The position numbers and the translations under genes are program-made. Positions 49,351 through 56,977 of a DNA stretch of 64,000 bases are shown here, one piece after another (the stretch's first letter is position 1; every line of letters begins with the position of its first letter). Under the pieces are notes generated by a model. The model saw only the letters and a list, made by a program, of their open reading frames with translations, did not search any database and was not told the DNA's origin. The DNA is from Microbacterium lushaniae (GTDB lineage Bacteria; Actinomycetota; Actinomycetes; Actinomycetales; Microbacteriaceae): positions 1,674,001-1,738,000 of the forward strand of contig NZ_CP044232.1 in NCBI RefSeq assembly GCF_008727775.1. Reading direction: 5' to 3'.

Positions 49351-49962
49351 TCAGGACTTCTTGGGCGCCAGCTGCTCGATGATGGCCTTGGCCACGTCCT
49401 GCATCGTCAGGCGGCGGTCCATCGACGCCTTCTGGATCCAGCGGAACGCCTCGGGCTCGGTCAGGCCCATCTTCTCGTTGAGCAGGCCCTTGGCGCGGTC
49501 GACGAGCTTGCGCGTCTCGAAGCGCTCGACCATGTCGGCGACTTCGGCTTCGAGCGTGATGATCTGCTCGTAACGGGCCAGGGCGATCTCGATCGCCGGC
49601 AGCAGGTCGTTCGGAGTGAAGGGCTTGACGACGTAGGCCAGCGCACCGGCCTCGCTCGCCCGCTCCACGAGCTCCTTCTGGCTGAAGGCGGTCAGCAGCA
49701 CGACCGGCGCGATGTGGTTCTTGCTCAGTCGCTCGGCGGCGCTGATGCCGTCCAGCTGGGGCATCTTCACGTCCATGATGACGAGGTCGGGGCGAAGCTC
49801 GGTGGCCAGCTGCACGGCGGTCTCGCCGTCGCCTGCCTCCCCCACCACGTCGTAGCCGTTGTCGCGGAGGATTTCGACGATGTCCAGCCGGATCAGCGAC
49901 TCGTCCTCGGCCACGACGACACGGCGGGGGGCGGATGCGGCGGGGGGCTCTTGCTCGGTCAC
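49351..49962 (-). CDS. pdtaR: ANTAR-domain response regulator (PdtaR-like)
   Basis: A 203-residue two-component regulator from the GTG at 49962. The receiver domain, residues 14-130, has the acidic pocket VVVAEDESLIRLDI, phospho-acceptor Asp in DLVIMDVKMPQLDG, Thr in VVLLTAFSQ and Lys in YVVKPFTP. The RNA-binding ANTAR domain at about 145-200 has RKLVDRAKGLLNEKMGLTEP and the aromatic/Ala set AFRWIQKASMDRRL. ANTAR proteins bind tandem hairpins to antiterminate transcription. No cognate kinase is in view. Convergent with the thioesterase gene. Confidence 0.92.
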   Translation of the reverse strand: MTEQEPPAASAPRRVVVAEDESLIRLDIVEILRDNGYDVVGEAGDGETAVQLATELRPDLVIMDVKMPQLDGISAAERLSKNHIAPVVLLTAFSQKELVERASEAGALAYVVKPFTPNDLLPAIEIALARYEQIITLEAEVADMVERFETRKLVDRAKGLLNEKMGLTEPEAFRWIQKASMDRRLTMQDVAKAIIEQLAPKKS

Positions 49963-49983
49963 GTATCCATCCTAGAACTGAGA

Positions 49984-50001
49984 GCGGCGGCTTCCCGCCG
50001 C
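49984..50001 (-). terminator. short hairpin, probable terminator
   Basis: A 7-bp GC stem, GCGGCGG (49984-49990) and CCGCCGC (49995-50001), with a CTTC loop, lies between the end of the lactonase operon (50123) and the start of the ANTAR gene on the same strand. The rest of 50002-50122 shows no gene. Confidence 0.5.
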
Positions 50002-50122
50002 CGGTGGAACAATGCCGAGGATACGCGGCCGCCGGCGATCCAGCGATACGCGCGCGGGGTGTCGCACGACGGTCCCGGCGCCCGGAAGGCGGCGAGCAGT
50101 CGCTCGTGCGGGACTGGTCCGC

Positions 50123-51085
50123 CTACCAGGGGCCGATCCACGTGGGCATCGGCACATCGGCGATCCTCACCGCCCCGTCGAAGACGGCGTCGCTGCCTCG
50201 CACCGCGAGGAGAACCCGATCGCCGTCGACGAGGATGCGTTGCGGCCAGCTCCCGCCGGCGGCGCGCTCCTCCAAGGTGCGGAGTCTGCCGCTGTCGTAC
50301 CGAAGTCGCGTGATCGTGTCGGCGCCCCGGTTGGCCACGAGCACATCGCCGAGCGAGTCGATGGCGATGTCCCCCGGGTAGGAGATGTGGTCGCCTCGGC
50401 TCGAGGCCGCTTCGCCGTGCGTCGTCGCCGCCGAGCGCGTCCAGACGCCGGGACCGTCCGCGCGGCGGAGCTCCGTGAGCGTCGTGGCCAGCACCTCGTT
50501 CGACAGCTCGGCGCTGGCGACGAGAAGCTCTCCCGCCACCGCCAGGTGCCGAGGACCGGACCCTGCAGGAGTGTGGACGGTGCCGGTATGCCGCACCGTG
50601 CCGCCGTGCCACTGGCACCGCAGGATCGCGTCGGCGCCCAGATCTGCGATGAGCATCTCGTCCGGCGAGATGAACACGGCGTGGTGCGGATGGGAGGATT
50701 CCTGGCGATCGGGGACCGCACCCGATCCCCCGGCCGGCAACGCCGTCGTGGTGAGCGATGCGAGCGGAGAGCCGATCCGCCACACCCCGACGCCCGGCGG
50801 CCCGTAGTTGACGATGACGATGTGAGTGCCCGACGGGTCCAGCACGGCGAAGCAGGGCTCGCCGCCGCCGGAGGGCGCGCTGTCGCGCTCCCGGAATGCA
50901 TCACCGTGTGGCTCGAGCAACTGCACGCGGCCCTCGGCGCCCCCCGACAGAGCGAGGATGCAGCCGTCCGGCAACCGCATGGCGAAGGATGTGTCGGGGA
51001 TGTCGGCGATCCGGCGCGGCCCGGCCCCGTCCGCCACGACCCACAGCCCGCCGTCGGGGCCGCCGCTGGTGGCCAGGAAGGTCAT
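50123..51085 (-). CDS. beta-propeller lactonase (YbhE/Pgl-like)
   Basis: A 320-residue seven-bladed propeller of the lactonase family, which opens sugar-acid lactones. It has repeated blade phrases such as GVGVWRIGSPLASLTTTALP, HHAVFISPDEMLIADLGADA and ISYPGDIAIDSLGDVLVANR. The active-site pattern HHAVF with SGPRHLAV resembles 6-phosphogluconolactonase-type YbhE enzymes. It starts at the ATG at 51085, overlapping the dehydrogenase stop. It is last in the minus-strand operon, so it probably hydrolyses the lactone made by a sugar dehydrogenase of this locus. Confidence 0.8.
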   Translation of the reverse strand: MTFLATSGGPDGGLWVVADGAGPRRIADIPDTSFAMRLPDGCILALSGGAEGRVQLLEPHGDAFRERDSAPSGGGEPCFAVLDPSGTHIVIVNYGPPGVGVWRIGSPLASLTTTALPAGGSGAVPDRQESSHPHHAVFISPDEMLIADLGADAILRCQWHGGTVRHTGTVHTPAGSGPRHLAVAGELLVASAELSNEVLATTLTELRRADGPGVWTRSAATTHGEAASSRGDHISYPGDIAIDSLGDVLVANRGADTITRLRYDSGRLRTLEERAAGGSWPQRILVDGDRVLLAVRGSDAVFDGAVRIADVPMPTWIGPW

Positions 51086-51873
51086 TGGGCTGGGACGATC
51101 TCTTGGGCCATGACGGCGTTGCCCGCCGTCAGGCCGCCATCCACGACGAGGGTCGTCCCGGTGATCCACGACGCGTCCGCAGAGCAGAGGAACAGCGACG
51201 CGTTGGCGACGTCGTCGGGTGTCCCCAGACGACCCAGCGGGTACCAGCGCTGCGCCTTGTCCAGGACACCCGGGTCCAGGGCCAGGCGTTCGTCCCAGAT
51301 GGGCGTGACGATCGTGCCCGGTGCGATCGCCGTCACACGGATGCCTCGAGGTCCCAGTCGGACGGCCAGCGATCGGGTGAGCGAGATGAGGGCGGCCTTG
51401 GCTGCAGAGTACGACTCGTTGCCGTAGTACTGCAGGGCGTTCACGCTGACGATGTTCAGGACGACGCCCCCGCGCTGGCTCAGCGCGGGCACGCACTCCT
51501 GCGTGAGACGGAAGGGCGCGGACAGGTCGACGGCCAGATCGCGCTCCCATTCCAGATCAGACAGCTCCTCGAACGGGGAATCAGCACACGTGGCCGCATT
51601 GTTGACGAGGACGTCGATGCCGCCGAGTGCGTCGACGACGTCGTGAACGACCTGACGCGTCGCTTCTGGCTGCGACAGATCGGCGGTGAGCGCGATCGCC
51701 CCCGGCAGACTGTCCGCGATCCGTCGTGCCCCCTCGCCGTCGATGTCGACGATGGCGACACGCGCGCCGCAGGCGGTGAACCGTTCAGCGAGCCGCTGCC
51801 CGATGCCCGAGGCGGCCCCCGTGATCAGGATGGACTTGCCGGCGAAGCGCGCTGCATCCGGGTTGTTGTTCAT
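51082..51873 (-). CDS. short-chain dehydrogenase/reductase
   Basis: A 263-residue classical SDR from the ATG at 51873. The cofactor motif TGAASGIGQRLAE is at about 18-30 with Asp in VDIDGEG, suggesting NAD. NNAATC follows near 95. Catalytic Ser/Tyr/Lys are in NIVSVNALQYY and YSAAKAALISL. The C-terminus has FLCSADASWITGTTLVVDGG. It overlaps both neighbours by 4 bp. With an aldolase and a lactonase next to it, a sugar or sugar-acid substrate is likely. Confidence 0.92.
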   Translation of the reverse strand: MNNNPDAARFAGKSILITGAASGIGQRLAERFTACGARVAIVDIDGEGARRIADSLPGAIALTADLSQPEATRQVVHDVVDALGGIDVLVNNAATCADSPFEELSDLEWERDLAVDLSAPFRLTQECVPALSQRGGVVLNIVSVNALQYYGNESYSAAKAALISLTRSLAVRLGPRGIRVTAIAPGTIVTPIWDERLALDPGVLDKAQRWYPLGRLGTPDDVANASLFLCSADASWITGTTLVVDGGLTAGNAVMAQEIVPAQ

Positions 51874-52808
51874 CGTTGCTCTCCGATCGTTTCTGATACG
51901 ACGGCACGCAGACGTTCGACCAGGCGGTCCACCTCTGCAACGGTCGTCGGGTCCAGGCGGAAGCCTGTCGGCCCGAGGGCGCGGGCGGAGGTGATCACCC
52001 CCTGCTGAACAAGGAGGTGCTTCTCGACGGCGATATAGGAGTCCAGCGAAGTGGTGTGGGAGAGCACAGCGGACACTGCGGCTCCGAGAGCGTCGGCGCG
52101 ATCGAGGTCCCCGCGTTGCAGCGCGTCCCACAGAGGGACGATCGCCCAGGCCAGATCGGGGCCGGGCATGGTGCCGACGGCGCCGCGGACGTGGGTCTCG
52201 ACGAGGGCCCGCCCACCGCTTCCATCGAAGACGCGGGCGCGGCCGCCCGTCGCCGCGATGAGTTCACCCATCCGCGGGCCGAGCGGTTCGGCCTCCGGCT
52301 TGAACTGGATCTTGGTGGCCCCGTACGAGTCCAGAAGAGATAGCAGCAGACCGGTGGCGAGAGGGCGTCCGACGTAGCCCGAGGCGTCCTGGACGACCAC
52401 GGGAGTGTCGCCGGTGGCATCCGCGATCGCACGGAAGTACGCTTCCAGCGCGTCGTCGTCGGCGACGCTCGTGAGCGGCCCATTCACCATCACCGCCGTC
52501 GCGCCGAGACGCGCCGCGTGAGCGGCGAGTTCGACGGCAAGCGGAGTGGACTCGGCGCCCACGCCGATCACGCTCGCGCCACGACCCTCGGCCGACGCCA
52601 CGACGACCTCGGCGAGATCGCGGCGCATGCCGACATCCATGCGGAGGATCTCGGACACCATGCCGACGACGACGCCGTCGACGCCGAGCGAGAAGAGCCA
52701 GTCCATCTCGGCTCGCAGGGCGGGCTCGTCGATACTCCAGCCCTCGGTGAAGGGCACGGAGAGAACGGGGAGCACTCCCCCCAGAGGCGAGGCAAGGCCC
52801 GTGCTCAC
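51870..52808 (-). CDS. DHDPS/NAL-type aldolase
   Basis: A 312-residue class I pyruvate-type aldolase of the dihydrodipicolinate synthase/N-acetylneuraminate lyase superfamily. It opens LGGVLPVLSVPFTEGWSIDE, the family's substrate-entry strand. The Schiff-base Lys is in TKIQFKPEAEPLG at about 168, and the Tyr is probably in ASGYVGRPLA. The usual GTTGE phosphate loop reads GMVSEI, so the substrate is not the lysine-pathway one. More likely it is a 2-keto-3-deoxy sugar acid. GTG start at 52808, overlapping the previous stop. Confidence 0.88.
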   Translation of the reverse strand: MSTGLASPLGGVLPVLSVPFTEGWSIDEPALRAEMDWLFSLGVDGVVVGMVSEILRMDVGMRRDLAEVVVASAEGRGASVIGVGAESTPLAVELAAHAARLGATAVMVNGPLTSVADDDALEAYFRAIADATGDTPVVVQDASGYVGRPLATGLLLSLLDSYGATKIQFKPEAEPLGPRMGELIAATGGRARVFDGSGGRALVETHVRGAVGTMPGPDLAWAIVPLWDALQRGDLDRADALGAAVSAVLSHTTSLDSYIAVEKHLLVQQGVITSARALGPTGFRLDPTTVAEVDRLVERLRAVVSETIGEQR

Positions 52809-53788
52809 GCGTCGAGACCTTCCCAGATCCGACGTGCGCGGGCAAGCTCGTCGATCGCCTTGAGATGAACGTCGAGGTGGTGCGGCAGGAGCGGGAGCCA
52901 CGTCGACTGCAGGAACCCGTGCACCTTCTCGGGGTTCACCCTCGCCTTGACGAAACGCACGGTTTCGATGAGGTTGTCCTCCTCGAAGAAGGTGCTCCCG
53001 GTCGGGATCTGGTCCAACCCGGCGTCGTCCAGGTCGAGGTACGTGAGCCAGGCGGTCTTCTCGCCGTGATCTACCGCGCGCGGGCGTCCACCCTCGTCAC
53101 CGGTGAAGACGTTGTGGTAATACCAGTTCGACTGCATGATGTCCTTCGGCATGCGGTCGAAGTACTCGCCCACCTTCACCCAGGCGGCGTCCGACCACAT
53201 CCACGGCCGGCTGCCGGTCTTGCGCACCTCGTCGGCGATGAAGTTCAGGTCGTGCCACCACAGTTCGCCCTGTCGGATGACCACGAGTTCGGACAGCCTC
53301 TGATGCTCGTACGTCTCCTCATCCATACCGATGTGGAAGAGCTCGGGGCTCCCGAACGTCTCCGCCACCTCATGGATGAGATCGGCGACGACCTCGTAGT
53401 ACGTCGGGCTGGTGACCATGCGGGAGTAATCGCCGAGCCAGATGTCGTGCCCGGCGGCGAAGTTCAGCTTGGGGATCGGCTCGATGCCGAGCTCGCGCAG
53501 ACGGCTCAGTTCGTCCATCAGACGGCTCTTCGACCAGGCGCCCGGCGTGGCGATCTCCGGATGGGAGTCGAAGACGACCCCGTCCGCCGGGGCGATGACG
53601 AGCGAGTTGAGACCGGCCGCGGCCGTGGCATCGACGACCGCGTTCCACGTCGAATCGTCGATGCGGGCGTAGGGCTTCCAGCGGAAGTAGTCCGCCGGCG
53701 CGTTGCGGGCCGCGAGTTCATCCTCGTGAATGCCCTCGCGATCCAGGTTCAGGTTGTAACCGAGGTGGATGAGGTTTGACCAGAGCAT
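52805..53788 (-). CDS. GH20-like (beta-hexosaminidase-fold) protein
   Basis: A 327-residue TIM-barrel protein with no signal peptide. FHIGMDEETYEHQRL at about 150-164 recalls the Asp-Glu catalytic pair of GH20 hexosaminidases, and ELGIEPIPKLNFAAGHDIWL the preceding barrel strand. Also SRPWMWSDAAWVK and FLQSTWLPLLPHHLD. It lacks the N-terminal GH20b domain. It may act on an imported hexosaminide or glycoside, or be a distant barrel enzyme with another use. First gene of the minus-strand operon. Confidence 0.65.
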   Translation of the reverse strand: MLWSNLIHLGYNLNLDREGIHEDELAARNAPADYFRWKPYARIDDSTWNAVVDATAAAGLNSLVIAPADGVVFDSHPEIATPGAWSKSRLMDELSRLRELGIEPIPKLNFAAGHDIWLGDYSRMVTSPTYYEVVADLIHEVAETFGSPELFHIGMDEETYEHQRLSELVVIRQGELWWHDLNFIADEVRKTGSRPWMWSDAAWVKVGEYFDRMPKDIMQSNWYYHNVFTGDEGGRPRAVDHGEKTAWLTYLDLDDAGLDQIPTGSTFFEEDNLIETVRFVKARVNPEKVHGFLQSTWLPLLPHHLDVHLKAIDELARARRIWEGLDA

Positions 53789-53849
53789 CGGAGGCTCCTT
53801 TCCGTGACCGAGATGCGACCCCGCCGAGTGCTATGTTTCTCGGAGGTTT

Positions 53850-53865
53850 CATCTGTTGACAGATG
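53850..53865. promoter_or_regulatory. operator over the divergent promoter (IclR candidate)
   Basis: CATCTGT (53850-53856) and ACAGATG (53859-53865) form a perfect 7-bp inverted repeat with a 2-bp centre. TTGACA (53856-53861) inside it, followed 18 bp later by CAGAAT (53880-53885), makes a plausible promoter for the binding-protein gene. A protein on the repeat would block it. The 161-bp gap also feeds the divergent GH20-like operon. The IclR regulator of the plus operon is the natural candidate. Confidence 0.6.
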
Positions 53866-53955
53866 CTTCCACAGAGCGACAGAATTGGCAAACCTCGGAA
53901 CGGGCGCCCTCGCGGGCCGGATCGTTCCCACGGCCACTACCCGGGAGACATGACC

Positions 53956-55224
53956 ATGCAACGCAAAACCCGATCGACGACGATCAGCGCAGCACTCCTT
54001 GCGGGCACCCTCGCCCTGGCGCTCACCGGCTGCCAGCAGGGGTCCGGCGGCGAAGACCGTACCCTGTCCGTCTGGTTGCCTCCCTTCGCCGCCGAAGGCG
54101 CGGAGAAGGGCGACCTCGCGCTCTGGCAGGACATCGTCGCGCCGTTCGCCGAGGAGCACGACGTGAAGGTGGACATCACGATCGTTCCGTGGGAGAGCTT
54201 CGAGACACGCTTCCTGACCGGCTTCTCCAGCGGAGACGGGCCCGACCTCGGTTACATGTACGCCGAGATGATCGGCGACTACATCTCCCGTGGTCAGCTG
54301 GCGTCTTACGAGCCCTATCTGGAAGACGCAGACACCGACGCCTTCCATTTCCTGGACCAGGGTCTGTACGACGGTGACCAGTACGGCCTGCCGATCGTGG
54401 TCGGCGGTGCGCGCGTGGTCTTCTACAACAATGCCCTGCTGTCGGAGGCGGGGATCACCACCCCGCCTGAGACGTGGGACGACCTCGTCGACGCCGCACT
54501 GCAGGTCGAGCAGAACACCGACACAACCGGTCTCGCGATGGCGTGGGGCGAGGGCGGGATCGGTGTCATGGCCGAGAACTACGTCAACTTCCTCTGGCAG
54601 GCCGGAGGCGAACTCGTCAACGAAGACGGCACCGCGGCGGCGTTCAACTCCGACGCGGGACTCAAGGCGGCGCAGTTCATCAGCGACCTGCGATTCGAGC
54701 ACGGACTTCTCGCCGAGAACACCACCGCGATGAATCGAGCGGAACTGCAGGCCGCCTTCGCCGCCGGCGAGGTGGCCTTCGCCTTCGGTAATGACGGGGA
54801 CGCTCCGGCATACCAGGAGGCCGGTCTCGACATCGGCGCTGTCGTGCTCACCGACGAGGAGCAGTACTCGTTCGTGGCCACCGACGTGCTCGTGATGGCG
54901 GAGAGCTCCAAGAACAAGGAACTGGCGACCGAACTGGCGCTGTTCATGCTGTCCGGCCCGTCGATGGACTCCTTCAATTCGATCGCGGACTACCCGCCGA
55001 TCTCCTCCGAGCAGACCTCCGACGTCAACCCGCTGTTCGCCGATCTGTATTCGACGGAGGCGGAGATCCTGCGTCAGTACCCGGCGGTGCCCAACTCCTC
55101 CGTCGTCTACACGAGCCTGTACGAAAACCTCCAGCAGATGCTCCTCGGGCAGAAGACCCCGCAAGAAGCCCTGGCTGCAGCGGAGTCAGCGGCCAACGAA
55201 GCGCTGGCGCAGAACGCCAAGTAA
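53956..55224 (+). CDS. ABC importer substrate-binding lipoprotein
   Basis: A 422-residue binding protein of the sugar (CUT1) type. The signal ALLAGTLALALTGC puts the lipid-modified Cys near residue 25. The mature part contains LSVWLPPFAAEGAEKGDLAL, SFETRFLTGFSSGDGPDLGY and a C-terminal lobe with LALFMLSGPSMDSFNSIADY. I prefer the ATG at 53956, 8 bp behind GGGAG, to the ATG at 53950. It binds the unknown substrate of this locus at the cell surface. Confidence 0.9.
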   Translation: MQRKTRSTTISAALLAGTLALALTGCQQGSGGEDRTLSVWLPPFAAEGAEKGDLALWQDIVAPFAEEHDVKVDITIVPWESFETRFLTGFSSGDGPDLGYMYAEMIGDYISRGQLASYEPYLEDADTDAFHFLDQGLYDGDQYGLPIVVGGARVVFYNNALLSEAGITTPPETWDDLVDAALQVEQNTDTTGLAMAWGEGGIGVMAENYVNFLWQAGGELVNEDGTAAAFNSDAGLKAAQFISDLRFEHGLLAENTTAMNRAELQAAFAAGEVAFAFGNDGDAPAYQEAGLDIGAVVLTDEEQYSFVATDVLVMAESSKNKELATELALFMLSGPSMDSFNSIADYPPISSEQTSDVNPLFADLYSTEAEILRQYPAVPNSSVVYTSLYENLQQMLLGQKTPQEALAAAESAANEALAQNAK

Positions 55225-55238
55225 GCCGGAAGAGACCG

Positions 55239-56168
55239 ATGACTCTCGCAGCAGCGCGATCGCGTCGTCGGTCCTCCCCGGGGACGCAGGGCCTTCCGCC
55301 TCTGCGTCCCCGGCGGCAGGACTGGAGCGGCATCCTCTACGTCGCGCCATCGGCGGCGATCCTCCTTTTCACCGCACTGATCCCGGTCGGGATGAGTGTC
55401 GGATTCAGCTTCACGGACTACAGCATCCTCCAAGCCGGCGAGGTCGTCGGGCTGCGCAACTACGAGCGGATGCTCACGGACCCCGTGTTCCTGAACGCGC
55501 TGCGCATCACCGTCATCTACACCCTGTTGTCCGTCCCGTTGCAGACCATCGGGGCGCTCTTGATCGCGGAGGCGCTGGCCAAACGCTTCCGCACGAGGTT
55601 CGGTTCAGGCGTGCGCTCGGTGCTGTTCGTCCCGGCAATCGCCTCCATGGTGGTCTCCGGAACGGTGTGGCGGATGCTCCTCAGCGAGAAAGGACCCCTG
55701 AACGAAACGCTCCGCGGACTCGGCCTTCCCGGCGGGAACTGGCTCGGTGAACCGACGGCTGCACTGCTGGTGATCTCCTTCGTCACGGTCTGGGCGAACA
55801 TCGGCTACTTCGTGGTCATCTACTACGCGGCGATCCTCGAAGTGCCCGCCACCCTCTATGAGGCCTCCGCTCTGGACGGAGCGGGGCCGCTCCGGCAGTT
55901 CCGTCACATCACTCTGCCCGGTGTCCGTCCCGCGACGGTGATCGTCACCGTGCTCGGGACGATCTGGTCCTTCCAGACCTTCGACTTGATCTACGTGCTC
56001 ACCGGCGGCGGCCCTGGCGGCGCGACATCGACGCTCGTGTTCGCGATCTACCGATTCGGCTTCCAGAACTTCCAGATGGGGTACGCCAGCGCGATCGCCG
56101 TCGTCCTGCTGATCGCGGTCCTCGCGCTCAGCCTCATCCAGAACCGCTCCCTGGCATCCAAGGATTGA
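55239..56168 (+). CDS. ABC importer permease
   Basis: A 309-residue CUT1 permease with six helices, preceded by a basic N-terminus of about 25 residues. EAA loop YEASALDGAGPLRQFRHITL, then the signature LTGGGPGGATSTLVFAIYRF. Helix 1 is ILYVAPSAAILLFTALIPVG. It lies 14 bp after the binding-protein gene and 2 bp before the second permease. Confidence 0.92.
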   Translation: MTLAAARSRRRSSPGTQGLPPLRPRRQDWSGILYVAPSAAILLFTALIPVGMSVGFSFTDYSILQAGEVVGLRNYERMLTDPVFLNALRITVIYTLLSVPLQTIGALLIAEALAKRFRTRFGSGVRSVLFVPAIASMVVSGTVWRMLLSEKGPLNETLRGLGLPGGNWLGEPTAALLVISFVTVWANIGYFVVIYYAAILEVPATLYEASALDGAGPLRQFRHITLPGVRPATVIVTVLGTIWSFQTFDLIYVLTGGGPGGATSTLVFAIYRFGFQNFQMGYASAIAVVLLIAVLALSLIQNRSLASKD

Positions 56169-56170
56169 CC

Positions 56171-56977
56171 ATGCGCCGCGTCACCACCGTCTTGCTCGGT
56201 CTCCTGCTGTTCTCGCTCGCCCTGGCGTGCGCGCTGCCCTTCGGGCTGATGTTCCTCACATCGTTCCGCACCACGACGAACCTCGCCCTGTCGTGGGACT
56301 TCTCGGCGTACCACCTCGACAACTACGTGACTCTGTTCACGACGCACAGCTTCCTCACCCGCATCCTGACCACCGTCGCGGTCGTCGTCATCGCGTGCAC
56401 CCTCAACGTGGTCACGGCGACCATGGCGGCGTTCGGCCTGTCGAAGAAGCCGTTCCCCGGCTCGAAGGCGGTGTTCTGGGTGATCATCGCCACCATGATG
56501 GTGCCGGTTCAGGTGACACTCGTCCCGCTGTACACGATCATGCGCGAGCTCGGCCTGCTCAACACGCATCTGGGCTTGGCGCTCCCCATCGTCACCGGCT
56601 TCGGAGTGTTCCTGATGAAGCAGTTCGCGGACGGACTCCCCGACGAGATCATCGAGGCTGCGCGGATCGACGGGGCCCCTGATCGCATGGTGCTGCTGCG
56701 AATCGCGGTGCCGCTGATGAAGCCCGTCATCACGGCGCTGCTCATCTTCACCTTCCTGGCGGCATGGAACGATTTCCTGTGGCCGCTGGTGTCGATCTCG
56801 CAGGATCAGATGCAGACGGTGACGTACGCCATCGCCAACCTGGAGGGCCGATCCACGACGAACTACGGACTGCTCACGGCAGGTGCGACGGTGTCGTTCC
56901 TGGGGCCGTTCATCGCCTACGTGATCCTTCAGCGTCGATTCGTCGAGGGGATCGCGTTGACGGGGACGAAGGGATGA
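56171..56977 (+). CDS. ABC importer permease
   Basis: A 268-residue CUT1 permease of the MalG/UgpE type from the ATG at 56171 (a TTG two codons earlier is less likely). EAA loop EAARIDGAPDRMVLLRIAVP at about 173-192. The C-terminus FVEGIALTGTKG is the usual ending. The importer has no ATPase gene beside it, so it must borrow one, for example the UgpC-type ATPase at 31.4 kb. Its stop overlaps the deacylase start by 4 bp. Confidence 0.92.
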   Translation: MRRVTTVLLGLLLFSLALACALPFGLMFLTSFRTTTNLALSWDFSAYHLDNYVTLFTTHSFLTRILTTVAVVVIACTLNVVTATMAAFGLSKKPFPGSKAVFWVIIATMMVPVQVTLVPLYTIMRELGLLNTHLGLALPIVTGFGVFLMKQFADGLPDEIIEAARIDGAPDRMVLLRIAVPLMKPVITALLIFTFLAAWNDFLWPLVSISQDQMQTVTYAIANLEGRSTTNYGLLTAGATVSFLGPFIAYVILQRRFVEGIALTGTKG

